Positions 12,150 to 22,615 of a stretch of DNA of 64,000 nucleotides are shown here, piece by piece. A model generated the notes under the pieces. The model worked only from the letters and a program-made list of their open reading frames with translations, was not told the origin of the DNA and did no database searches. Position numbers and translations under genes: made by a program. The number at the start of each line of letters is the position of its first letter. Position 1 is the first letter of the stretch. The DNA is from Lepas anatifera (Eukaryota > Arthropoda > Thecostraca > Lepadidae): NCBI GenBank assembly GCA_034440635.1, contig JAOTON010000319.1, positions 62,001 to 126,000 of the forward strand, read 5' to 3'.

Positions 12150-12411
12150 TTAATGAAACGTCAAAACAGTATTAAACTGTCCTTAAAGGGAATGTGGCAC
12201 CTTGGTCGAAACCTGGAAATTTGTGTAATTAGGCCAGGCCCCAGTCATCCCTTCAGCGGCCATAGGACCGTGAGCAATTGTGACGTCACAGCTTAGCAAC
12301 AGGTGTTTGCTTAGTTTTTTTGGGTCAGTCAGATGATTGGTGGGATGAAGAGAGGATGCATATTTTTATACCGCGTTTTATGTTTAGATTTGTATTGAAA
12401 GACATGTAGAG

Positions 12412-12685
12412 ATGGTGCATTGTGCCGTAGCAGCTTGCCCTATGGGGAATAGGCGTGATCCGGACGTATCATACTTCATTTTCCTAAAGACTCAAGCGTA
12501 AGAAAGGAATGGATTCGTCGTTGTTCCAGACCAGTTTCAAAGAAATTTCAACATGCTGTGATATGCGAGAAGCATTTCAAAAGATCGGACTACAACCAAA
12601 CATGTCTGCTAAAGTATTCAATGGGCATAGCAAGTAAGATTTCCCTGAAAGACGGTGCTATTCCCTCACTGAACCTACATCTAAG
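12412..12685 (+). pseudogene. THAP zinc-finger exon (one apparent frameshift)
   Basis: THAP domains are C2CH zinc-binding DNA-binding domains of P-type transposases and many cellular factors. The ATG at 12412 opens MVHCAVAACP, the usual THAP start with the first cysteine pair. A frame change within the tttt run near 12478-12482 is needed to continue into PKDSSVRKEWIRRC and then VICEKHF, giving the expected proline, tryptophan and final C-x2-H. The unshifted frame stops at 12499. The exon ends at AAG|GTGAG (12685/12686), a good splice donor. It lies just inside the left end of the 4-kb element, so it probably supplied end binding. The missing base could be an assembly error or real decay. Confidence 0.7.
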
Positions 12686-13045
12686 GTGAGAATACATGCC
12701 GGCTTGATAAAAGCTTCTGCTTACGTGCAATTTACGCTGCAATAATATTCCACTTAAATACTTGTCATCACTGTAATCGAAAAATAAATGTTAATAAGGA
12801 TCGAAGTGTTTCCCATAGTTTAAACACAATCAATTATCAATTCGAGCAGCTGTTCGGTTTGTTAATTTGGCCACTTTGTTCCGTTGGCATAGATACGAAA
12901 TCTCCAAGGGGTATCCCGTTTATAAAGAGTCAATCTAAAAAATAAAGATCAGAATTCTGACGTCAACTCCTGCATGTGCAGGCGTCAATAGTGCATTGCC
13001 AGTATAAGAGAATTTTTTCATTATCTTGAATTTCAATATCGTCAG

Positions 13046-13170
13046 GGGGAAGTCAAAGCATCCACCTCTGCGAGAAACACTCGACATGAAAGGAGGGAAC
13101 GGAGACAGGAGATGTGTACGTTGCTCGAGGCTAAAGACCCCGAAGAAGCAAACTGTTCGGTGGCTGAAAG
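13046..13170 (+). CDS. Putative internal exon of the THAP/P-like gene
   Basis: Bounded by an acceptor (ttcaatatcgtcag) and a donor (ctgaaag|gtaaat). Two frames stay open, one giving a charged stretch with ARNTRHERRERRQEM. Joining in phase to the THAP exon uses the other frame. I cannot decide the frame, and no domain is recognised. Kept because both splice signals are good and it lies between the THAP and C-terminal exons. Confidence 0.35.
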
Positions 13171-13591
13171 GTAAATATGCTGTGAAATTATGTGTTTAGT
13201 ATCATTTTGATAGGTTTCGCTTCTGCACTTGGTACTAACAGGGCATTAAAGATATTCTGCTGAGAGGCAGGGTAGTGTATATACAGAAATACTTTTGAAA
13301 TGTTAGCTAAGTACTAGGTGACGTCTGTAAAATTTAAGCGTATGTGTTTGTTAAATCTATAGTTCGTATGTTATATCTATATAATCTATATCTATCTATA
13401 ACTATTTACCCCAGAAAACAGAATATCTAAGTAAATGAGTGTGGGTCACAGATATTTCGCCAAAACAATAATAAATCTGGAGGAGAGCACCTGAAATACA
13501 TTCCAGGTGAATAGGTCTGAAATAAAGTTCACATGTTCCCTGAAATTTAGCTCCCCGCCACCTTCACCTATATCCTATTGCATTGTATCAG

Positions 13592-13843
13592 ATGCAAGAC
13601 GAATACTCATTGCAGCTCGAGGAATCTGATCAAATGGATGCAGCAAGGGAAGAGGCAGAAGTACAGGAGACCTATCTGACTGCCAGTGCACAGTCTGCGG
13701 TCCCGTTTTGTGACCTGGAGCAACAGCTGGGCTCCCCGATTGAACTGGTGCATACTTCCCTGGAAGGTTGTGATAATAACTTGTACCAAACCCCGCCGCT
13801 GCGCGTAAACGACAGTCCCGTTTCCACTGCGGATGAAACTTAG
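13592..13843 (+). CDS. Putative acidic internal exon of the THAP/P-like gene
   Basis: After an acceptor (cattgtatcag) the frame MQDEYSLQLEESDQMDAAREE runs about 84 codons to a stop at 13841-13843. The acidic, low-complexity composition resembles linkers between a THAP domain and downstream domains in other transposases, but no specific match is recognised. Its phase does not join cleanly to the preceding putative exon without a further frame change, so the exon model is tentative. Confidence 0.3.
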   Translation: MQDEYSLQLEESDQMDAAREEAEVQETYLTASAQSAVPFCDLEQQLGSPIELVHTSLEGCDNNLYQTPPLRVNDSPVSTADET

Positions 13844-14285
13844 ATCGGGGGACCCCGATTTGAGTCCAGTCAAGGTTGGAGTTTGGTGACCGCTTTTACC
13901 GATATCAATTGTAACGCGAGAGGTCACGTGAGACGTGAGAACTCACATTTTTGGGAATTTTTGAGGGATGTAAATGTAATCATGTGATGTTTTTTGTTCG
14001 AATTAGTTCCTCAATGTATAGAACGGCGAATGGCTGCTGTACCGAGTTGGTGATCAGAAACATTGCCGTTGTCGTCCCGGGTTGTATATTTTTTCAATGT
14101 CCCTACCTAACCCATCTCCATCCCATGCAAATGATGTTAAGAAAATATTAATTCAGCTCTCGAAAAAAACAGGAAGTTTCCAGAAATGGGTCTGTACTTG
14201 GTTACAGTGTTGCTACGTGCCGAAATGGGAATACTGTTAATGACGCATTGTTTTCAATAGTTGCCAAATTTCATTGGTGTTGCAG

Positions 14286-14731
14286 GTGAAGCAAGCTCGA
14301 CTTCTGTGCAGGAGGAAGCACTTGCATTTATAGCAGGCTATGTGGCACATAAGTGCCAAAACATCGATGGGACGTTGGGCCGACGCACACACCTATCACA
14401 ACCGTCCAACGTGCCTGACGCTTGGATCCAACTGATAAGCAACGGTGGCCTCATGGTGCCATCCGTTAAATGGATGGAAACTGTGAGGTCATTCGAAATA
14501 ATCTTCAGCCTCACAATGGGACAAACGGCCGACATGAGGCCTGGTATCGTAAAGCGGTTGGCAGCAAACCTAAAAAGAAAGGAACCGTCACTTGATGACC
14601 GTATAATCACAAAACTTGTGCGCACAAGGGTCTTCATCCTGCTCAAATGGCTAAACAAAGTAAAAAGTGGAGCCTCAGCCCAACGACGCCGTAACAAACA
14701 AGTGCTTCAACACCGCCGCAGCTGCCTTTAG
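14286..14731 (+). CDS. C-terminal domain of a P-element/THAP9-like transposase
   Basis: A strong acceptor (tttcattggtgttgcag) precedes the exon, which runs to a stop at 14729-14731. The protein contains EEALAFIAGYVAHKC, WIQLISNGGLMVPSVKWMET and RTRVFILLKWLNK. These three blocks align in order with AHVAGFVAAKC, WLQRLNRGGLTIPSEKW and THMRVKWLQRLY of the second P-like relic at 22.2-22.6 kb, where P-type transposase sequence is also recognisable upstream. The paired cysteine in AGYVAHKC and the GG-x(2)-P segment are shared. The last residues are basic (AQRRRNKQVLQHRR). No catalytic domain lies between this exon and the THAP exon, so a full transposase is unlikely from this copy. Confidence 0.7.
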
Positions 14732-16324
14732 ATTTGGATCTCCGAATCTGGCTTCGGATGCGGCAAACCACCAACCCGAGCCGTCGGTCACCATCTGATT
14801 TCGCCATTTTTTGGAAATCATCTTAGCACATTATTTTAATCATGGTGTGGTATCCAAAAGAAATTATTTGAACCGCATGAATCCTGAATTGTGATATTTG
14901 CATGCCTTTCAACTCAGGTGATCTAGTCATTTATTTTATATGGAGAGGAGGTTCGGCTTGCTCTGTTATCTTCTATATAGATGCCTTTCTTATTACGTTA
15001 TCGTCTCATAACTATGCCTAAGTCCCGTTGAAACTTATAGGTACCCAACCTTGCTGAATTTCGGCGGCTTACCGAGCTACTTGGCGGCCGCCTCGCTGCC
15101 TGGAATACCTGTGTGGCGCGGTCTCTATTTGGCATCTATTTGGTAGTACTGTCCAATATTACAACTAATTGCTTACAAACTGGTCTGTTTGTTTTAAAGA
15201 ACAGGTCGAGTGGTGTGAGTTCACTGGCCCAGAGGCTCTAGAAAAATCTATACATTGCATTGAAAGAGTGGGTGTATGCTTAGGCTGTATTGTTAAGTCC
15301 CATAAAATTGCATCGATACGTGTATTTGGACTATAAGGCTTGGAAAAATAATTTGAGCGCCCGCTCTCGAACATCTTGGTGTCGAACACCAGTCCGGAAC
15401 AGGTAACAAGGGAAGGGGCGCGTGATGCCAGAATACACAGGTTCACCATTGAATATGCTTACGATCGCTTTTAACTCGCTCAGGATCACGGTGACTGATC
15501 AAACTCGGTTTTTACCTCTGTGCATATATCTCCCACACGGTAAAGGGTGGTTAAGACCAAGAGTTGTCGTCCTGGAGGGCGAGCCAGTCCTAGAACTAGG
15601 TGATGATAAAATCGTTGCCAACGTTTGAGCTAAGCAGAAAAGGTCTAGTAGAATGATAAATTATCTAAAGTCCTGAAATTTTGTGAAATATAGATTTTAT
15701 TTCCTGCATAGGCTTAAGTCAATGAAGAGGCTCGGCATGTGAGCAATTGTGACGTCACATGCTTACGTCACGATCCGGCCGAATCGCCGGATGACCGTAC
15801 CTTATACGTTAAGGGCCTTGAATTAGGCGTACTTTTGCCCGAAAATAATGAAATCACTCATTATTTTTCTGAAAAAATTACAATAACCTCGAGCGTTTGA
15901 TTTTCAAAATGCTCCTCTAGGAAAAGAAATAAATATCCGCCTGTGGATGATGTCATGATTTGGTAACCACTACCATACTCGAAAAGCTTCAAGGGCTTCG
16001 ATTGGCTGATGCTCATCGTGACGTCAGCATATGTTGTCACACCAGAAGCTCACAACAATGGCCGCCTGGCGAGAAATACATGAGAAGTACATTTCGGGTA
16101 GGTTTCAGCTTTTTCTATGGAAATATCGAGTTCCAAGACAAATGATATATACAGTACCGGGTTTTCCGACTTGCTTTACAACTTGGCTATCTCAGTTGAA
16201 ATCAGGTTATAAAGGTGCCACATTCCCTTTATTATCAGAGCTGCATTATGAAATCCATGGAGCAAAGCGGATTGAGATTTCTCAAGCGGCTCCATACTGG
16301 CCGCTCGGCGAGTCTAGTCGTGGT

Positions 16325-16532
16325 CAGAAGCCGGTGACGAACGAAGTGAGAATCGGCTTCTATTCTAATAGTTTTTCCGGTCTTGTCTCGTCGTCATCGT
16401 TGTTGTCAGAAGCCGGTGACGAACGTAGTCAGAAACGGCTTCTATTCTAACAGTTTTTCCGGTCTCATCGTGGTCTTTTGTTGTTGCCGGAAGCCGGTAA
16501 CGAACGAAGAGAGAAATGGCTTCAATACTAAA
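16325..16532 (+). repeat. Tandem repeat, about 2.5 units of 80-82 bases
   Basis: Units start with 'cagaagccggtgacgaacg' at 16325 and 16407 and a variant at about 16487, each followed by 'cggcttctattctaa' and 'agtttttccggtct'. It lies about 100 bases right of the THAP element end. Confidence 0.75.
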
Positions 16533-19500
16533 ATGGAGGGGGAGGGGTGCGGCTCAAATGTAATTCGAATGTGAATAGACTGCTCGAAGAAAGCTGGTAA
16601 GAACAAAAGTAGCTATACTATACTCCCAATGCCTTGCAAAGAAGGCGCTATAAAAAGCCCGTAACTACCTAACCTTTTTTATATGATAAGTTGCTATAGG
16701 CGTGCTCAGGTTTTGTGATTAAGGGAGTTTCGCGGTTATGCCAACGTATTTTGATATACTAAGTACAATGCATGGGGAAAGCATCTGAGACCGAACAGAG
16801 AAAAACATCATTCACAGGAAGATCAAAGTGAAAATATATTCAGAGTCCCCCCGGCTTGTTTAAGGTTGGACAATATCACAAGTATGAATAGCCCTTTTAG
16901 ACATTGGAAATATGCTTTCTATGATATATAAGTGACTACTTTCCAGAATTCTGTCAAGTTTTCTACGCCCGCTGAATTGGGGGATACAGCATCATGACAC
17001 ATTTCCAGGTCGGTACATGGCGCCTGCTAATGAATTGGCTGCTATAGGAATGCTATATTGTTGTTCAACTTCAGTGGTTGAAAAATAACGGGAATAATTA
17101 TTATCCGTATAAATTATTCACCCCAGTGCGGACTCCAAAATCCAGTTAGACGGGAAGCAGTATCATAAAACATATTCAATTTTGTTCATGCCTTCTGAAT
17201 AAGGAAGTGCATTGTGGCTCTGAAACCTGTTTGCCAGCAGCCCCGGCCCCCACGAAACCGTCCGCAGTTAAAAATAGTCGCAGAGCCGGCGGTCCCGCTC
17301 GGGGAACTGTGAACAAACACCTGAGCGACCCGCGCGAGATGGAATGCTACCCACCCTTTCATGACAATAGGTATCCACAGTGCCCTCCCGGAATTACGCA
17401 GCTGAGTCTGCCAGTGTCATAAGTCAACACTGTTGGACATCTAGTGAGCGTTTTTGAAGCTGGGGAGATGATTAGTCCCGCACACGATTTCTCACTCTGC
17501 GGGATTTAAAGTCCCTCAGCGCAGCTAAAACATTTGCTGGCGTTCAGCAGGATTCCACGCAATCAGGTAGGCATTTTGCGAGCTAAAGACAGGAGGCTAA
17601 GCGCACCATATGCATAATTTTTTCGAGTCATGCATGATGCGGTGTGTAAAATGTCACGCCAAAATTAAACCACTTCAAGTGACCGCCAAGACGGCCGCAA
17701 AACTAGCCTGATTTCAGCTTAAAAAGGCGGCTGCCAGAAATAAATAATGGTGAACATGTACTCAAAATGTTTTAGTCTCACAATCCGGTAAGAAAAAGGT
17801 GCCGCTATATATTACACCATCCGAATGATTTTGCTGAATTCCCACCGAGAAGCAAATGGGGACACCAAATACCGCTTCAGGCCCATGTTAAAAGGAGTCT
17901 GCATTGTCTCACGGGAATCCAATCGGCGGGCAGTTCGGCTAACATAATATAATAAAACGGGATCTTTCTAAATAACGATGAACTGTTTCTTATAACATGC
18001 TAGCTGGATATACCCGAAATTTTGTCATTTTCTCATCATGATGATCTTTCCCCAAAAATTGACCGTTTTCCCTATGACGGGGCGTCCTCAGCGCCGCTGC
18101 GCGTCGTCCCCGCTACTGCCGCAAATGGCACACCATGGGTGTGGTCGGAGTCTTCGTGACAAGGTCATTGATGACTTTAGTGAGGCTGTTGACTCCAAAA
18201 ACCGAGCGTGCACTAACTACTGGGCGTGCACTAACTGACGAACACCTGCCCTGGTGGGTGACTGAGCCACCTGCACCCAAGACACCTTTACCTGCGCCCT
18301 CCCCCTCTGGTGGGAAGTGCTTAAAGGGAGATACGCGAAAAAATTTTTATTGGCTAGATCAAAAGGTCACAAAAAGTTGTTTCAGAAGTCATATTCTCAT
18401 TTTTGCGAATTCGGCCTCCAAATGCCTTAAAATTGATCTCAAAGTCAACATTTATAGACGACTTTATCGATACACTGCATATAGATGTATATGACGTACA
18501 CACGGCTAGGGCTATCAATTTCTCTAAAAAAATGGTCGTATTTTTCCTAAGCAGTGACTTGAAAGTTTTGAACCGATAAAGACAAAAATTATTTCAGAAT
18601 ATCTATAGCCCAAAATAATATTATAATAGAAATATAGGATTTTTAAGTAATCACAACTGACAAATCAGAAGGCATAGCCAACTCAAAGGGGGGTCACGTG
18701 ACCTTCCTGACGCAAAAGTTTCGTCATTCTGGAGATATTGCAGAAAACGGTTGAAGACCCGAGGACGCAGTGAGACATATATGAACGAAAAGAGACATAT
18801 TTAATCTGTATTGAAGCAAAGGAAACAAAAGCATGGTTATATAGGGGATTTCGAAGATTTTAGTGAGAGTTGTTCTTGTATTCTCATGTTATCTTCCACA
18901 GGTAATAGTACAAATAGTATTTTGCAGAGCTGATGCAGAAGAAATCTTCTGTTTTGTGCCTGTTTTTTTCTTTGTACCACCGAGTATATGTGAATGGCTT
19001 CAGAAAAATAAAGCCCATCGGCCCATCCGCCGTGCTATCATAGTTAGCAAACCAATAGAGACACCATAGTTAGTTACAACAGTACTCTGAGCAAGTGTCA
19101 TAAAACATTGTTTTTAGTCAGAAAGCATAAGGGAAGGAGATTGTGGGATGTTGGTGTGCGATCATACATGTAGGTTCTGGAGAAACTATGATATTGTGCT
19201 AAGGTTGATGATGGATGAAATATTTTTGTACCAACTGTAAGTGAACTCTGTGAGTATGCTAACTTTTAAAGATAGATGTTCTTTAATATTTGTCATTCTT
19301 AAAAGATAAGCAAGACATTTTTTGGGTTTTGGCAACCTATGTGGCCCTTGAACCTTTTAGATTAAAGATTAAACAGAGCATTCAGATAGCTCAAATTAGA
19401 CCTTAACATGCCTTGATCTATACATGTTTAGGTACTATGGCAAGCTCATCTCTTTTTTCTCCCATATGCTAGGTGGGGTAAATTTAGAAGTCTTATCCTT

Positions 19501-19788
19501 CCTCTATGTTGGAGATGTATGATGTGGGTAACAACAACTCTATTTTCTGTCCTCAATGATATTCTGTCTGGAGAATGTGGCTGGTTTCTTGAGGCATTTG
19601 GGGCAGCGCAGATCCTGCATATATCTGAAGGCATAAACTTGATTTCCAGAAGAAACTTTTGTTTCCAACCGGTGCACATATCCATTTTGGTGTGTGGGGA
19701 GGTCGCTTATCAATAATTGCCATTTTCTCTGTTCTCCTTTTCATTGCTTTGTAGCAAACATGATATATGTTTTATATATATATTCACC
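16533..19788. other. No convincing gene
   Basis: More than 3 kb without a recognised domain. The 28-base word at 18109-18136 is shared with 297-324 (inverted). A 17-base tandem copy (gcgtgcactaactactg / gcgtgcactaactgacg) lies at 18205-18240. A GC-richer patch at 17200-17420 is open for 71 codons but has no family match that I can recognise. Confidence 0.4.
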
Positions 19789-20438
19789 ATTGTGGAAAGT
19801 ATGGCAGCTGGTCAGAAGAGTCGCACCAGCCATCTAAAACTCTGGCACAAATTTGCACAGCCAGCCACCTAAATTCACACCAATCTGCAGTATACCAGGG
19901 AGAAAGCACCCATCCCTACCCTAGTGTGCAAAGTATGGCATTTTCTTCAAGATCTCGTTGGTGCGAGTGTACTTGGAGACAGGATCAAGTGGTGCAAAGT
20001 CAATCAACCTTGTGTGAATTTGTGAGACTGGTGCAAGAAAGGTGACACTGAAAACCAAACAAATATTGACTGAATGGTTATAAAGACTGAGGAGGGGCCT
20101 TGAAAAAGTCCTTAACTATCTCACTAATAAGAGAGACAGCATTGCATTGTGTGGGTAGGAATGGGAGCGTTTTTCCCTGGTAATATGACAGGTTAGTGTG
20201 AATTTTTGGTGGCTGTCGGTGCAAGAATTTCAGATGGCTGGTGCAGCTTGTCTGGCCTGCTGCCATACTTTGCAGACAGGTCCCTACCCACATGATGCAA
20301 TTTTCCTTGTGTCTTTATAACCATTTTTCCATTATTTGTTTGGTTTTCAGCGTTACCTCCCTTGCACCAGTCTCAAATTTGCACCAGGTTAATAAAATTT
20401 GCACCACTTGTTCCTGTCTCCAGGGGCACTCACATTGA
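19789..20438 (-). mobile_element. hAT-like MITE (outer copy), split by a second copy of itself
   Basis: Positions 19790-19913 and 20290-20438 together match the reverse complement of the intact element at 24352-24717. The two halves abut exactly at the sequence ccctaccc, the target of the inner insertion at 19922-20281. The far end is truncated near 20438 before the usual terminus. Confidence 0.8.
19922..20281 (+). mobile_element. hAT-like MITE (inner copy, 360 bp), 8-bp duplication ccctaccc
   Basis: Begins TAGTGTGCAAAGTATGG and ends CCATACTTTGCAGACAGGT, with inverted cores TGC-AAAGTATGG. Flanked by exact 8-bp duplications ccctaccc at 19914-19921 and 20282-20289. An 8-bp duplication and a start fitting YARNG indicate the hAT superfamily. 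The third copy is at 24352-24717. Confidence 0.85.
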
Positions 20439-20686
20439 CTAGGCCTAGTCAAAAGTACCATACTTGTAGCAAACAATGATTTTGTTGCTTCTTTTTCTGC
20501 TGTCACTTTTGTGTAATAACTTGAAATATAGTAATGTGATGGATAGCATTCTTATAAAACATTTTGGCCCTAAGCCAAGTTTGTGCTCACATTTAAGTCC
20601 TGGGAATTGAAGTCTTCCATTCCATATTTTTTGCCTGTCCTTTCCTAATGCTTGTATGAATTTTTCAGGTGCTGCCAGTGGCTTAA

Positions 20687-20863
20687 GATCTGTGGATGGT
20701 CCCTCACTTCCTGAAGCTGCTGAGGAACCACATCTTGGACCAGGGTCTGAGGCTACTGGGTCCAGAGGCACCGGTAGTAGACAAGGGCCTCCCCCAGCAG
20801 CTTTTGGCAAAGGACAATGCCAAGCTTCTGCTTTGCCACGCCCTTCAGTTGGAGCATATAAAG
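20687..20863 (+). pseudogene. P-like transposase exon with VPHFLKLLRNHILDQG motif
   Basis: The frame reads DLWMVPHFLKLLRNHILDQG, close to the '(D)vPHLlKLLRNH' segment of P-type transposases, then HALQLEHIK up to the splice donor at 20864. A TAA three codons before DLW (20684-20686) separates it from the only nearby acceptor at 20668, so the 5' boundary is disrupted. The next exon joins in phase 0 at 21417. Confidence 0.65.
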
Positions 20864-21416
20864 GTATGGGCCATCAGTTTTGTGCATCAAACTTTTACTT
20901 GCGTTCTTTTTATATGTGCTGGACGTGAAATTTAAATCATTTGTATAGGATTTTAGATTATTCAGTGCTCGGGAGTGCACCTTTCCATTTTGTTTGTACC
21001 GTTTTTATTAATATACTGTGTACAATAGTATTTGCAGAGGCAAAATGGATTGCATTGCTATCAAATGAATCTCAGGTCACTCATGCGAATGAACATATCA
21101 ATATATTTTTCACTGGCAACGGGAACATAGCAATAATTTTAGTGGTCCTCTTTTGAATAAAAGGACATTATGAACCTTCCCTGATAGATGAAAATAGATT
21201 TAAAACAAATCTATAAATGTGTGAGAGCTGAACATGTTTCATCTTCTAATATCTGTTAAGTTGAACAATTATGATAAATGACTAGATTGTGAATATTTGG
21301 CTAAGTGTCAGTTATTCGCTCGATATAGCAAAATATTTAATAAAACTGTTCGTTTTGACAATCGCCCATCAGTTGATGATCGTCAGATGAAGTTTATACC
21401 ACAAAATTTCCGTCAG

Positions 21417-21960
21417 GTGACTGGCCAGGAGCGACAGCGAGTACGTCCAGCGGCCCAGATGCTCAGCGAGCGCGTGGGAAAGTGTCTACTCCACCTATTC
21501 GGTCAGCGCTTCGTCAAGCAGGTTCAGATCGTCATCACCTGCGACGAGATGTTCGACACCTGCAACTTTCGGTGCTTCCTGGACGGCAAGGCTCATCGGT
21601 CAGCATTCGGCTTGGAGCACACCATCAATGCTCAGTATACTTCTCTGCTCGAGTTCATGCGGCTGATTCGGGACTCCCGAGTCGGATGCCAGAGCAGGTA
21701 CCATTCCAGAACGGGTTCATCATGTCCTTAACAGCCCTGCGAGGTCTCCACAGCATGCTTCAGAACATCTACGGTGTCAAGTACTTTCTGACGTCTCGGG
21801 TGAATCAGGACATGGTAACAAACTTCTTCTCTCAGGTCAGGTGCTTGGGAGCAGGCAGCACCCACCCAACAGCGGTGGAGGCCAAGACTCGTGTTCTCAT
21901 GCTAGACCACATGCTGATGGAGCCCCAGTCTCGCTGGAAGAAGAAGAATCAACATACCTG
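21417..21960 (+). pseudogene. P-like transposase catalytic-region exon
   Basis: Frame 1 runs VTGQERQRVRPAAQMLSERV through CDEMFDTCNFRCFLDGKAHR to LIRDSRVG; a one-base change near 21684 leads to VPFQNGFIMSLTALRGLHS, YGVKYFLTSRVNQDMVTNFF and SQVRCLG-HPTAVEAKTRVLML. The GVKY-LTSR-NQD-xx-FFSQ block is a hallmark of the P/THAP9 family, in which an asparagine or aspartate-bearing NQD..FF segment lies near the end of the RNase H-like fold. A second one-base change in cccc at 21923 restores SLEEEESTYLSAATLQLD. Confidence 0.75.
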
Positions 21961-21961
21961 A

Positions 21962-22615
21962 GTGCGGCTACCCTGCAACTGGACACCCCCCCGACAGTCA
22001 TTACTTGATGAGAGCTTGATGACATCGCTGCTGTGTGATCAGATGGAGAGGGTGCAGCCGTGCCCCGCTCCACCGGTACCGGACAACCCGGAGCAGGACT
22101 GGCTGGACGAGGATGACCAGGACGACGCCGCGGAACGAGCTGCTCCGTCAGCAGGGGACGCGAACCAAAAACTTTGTAAGCAGGCACCGGCCCACGTGGC
22201 GGGCTTTGTTGCTGCAAAATGCAAACCTGTGGACAGCTCTCTCTGATACATATCATCGACCGTGCCTGTAGTAGATGAAAGTGGGAAACTGGAGTGGTTG
22301 CAACGTCTCAATCGGGGTGGTCTCACAATACCAAGTGAAAAGTGGCTTAGGCAAGTAGGGGAGCTAGAGGCTTTAGTTTGTGATATGCATGGACCAAGCG
22401 ACATCGATAGGAAACCAGGATTCATTCTCCGTTTGACTTCTGATGTGCTGGTTAAATTCCCGGACCTTCACGAAAAGGTAGCGCGAAAGTACGCGGTGAC
22501 GAGCACACACATGCGGGTGAAGTGGCTGCAACGGTTGTATGCGGAGGGGAAGCGAAAGGCAAGGGCAGAACAGAAAAGTCGTCGGGAAATGAAGAGAATG
22601 CGTTACTACATTTAG
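21962..22615 (+). pseudogene. P-like transposase C-terminal domain with premature stop
   Basis: After a c7 run (21986-21992) the frame reads RQSLLDESLMTSLL, an acidic linker, then AHVAGFVAAKCKPVDSSL, a TGA at 22244-22246, and continues in the same frame through WLQRLNRGGLTIPSEKW to a basic C-terminus ending at 22615. The related exon at 14286-14731 has the same block order without a stop, which supports a nonsense change here. Confidence 0.65.

Larger units (their letters stand above)
12187..16228 (+). mobile_element. THAP/P-like DNA transposon, 4.04 kb
   Basis: The ends are inverted repeats: left AGGGAATGTGGCACCTTGGT, right (reverse complement) AGGGAATGTGGCACCTTTAT. The flanks are TTAA (12183-12186) and TTAT (16229-16232), so a TTAA or TA target site is suggested. 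It carries a THAP-domain exon, two weaker exons and a P-transposase-like C-terminal exon on the plus strand. Subterminal direct repeats of TGAGCAATTGTGACGTCACA occur at 12271-12290 and 15740-15759. The catalytic RNase H-like part of P transposases was not found. Positions 14732-16228 hold no further recognised coding exon. Confidence 0.75.
20669..22615 (+). pseudogene. Decayed P-element-like transposase gene
   Basis: Three parts in order belong to the P-element/THAP9 transposase family: an insert-domain exon (20687-20863), a catalytic/insertion region (21417-21960), and a C-terminal domain (22190-22615). The first exon ends at AAAG|GTATGG and the next begins after a ttccgtcag acceptor; joined in phase 0 they read ...LEHIK-VTGQERQRV..., as expected. 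Apparent single-base losses lie near 21684 (gg), 21923-21926 (cccc) and 21986-21992 (c7). An in-frame TGA stands at 22244-22246, where GGA (Gly) would be expected after DSSL, and a TAA lies at 20684-20686. No THAP domain was found upstream. It is at least partly decayed and 5' truncated. Confidence 0.75.

Noticed and set aside
16325..16532. Regular direct repeats with spacer-like segments, reminiscent of a CRISPR array
   Set aside because: Only about 2.5 units of 80 bp, with the whole unit conserved and no unique spacers; the DNA is eukaryotic.
21297..21416. Coding upstream of the P-like catalytic exon (MAKCQLFARYSKIF...)
   Set aside because: It precedes a good acceptor at 21416 and has no similarity to P transposases; it is probably intronic.
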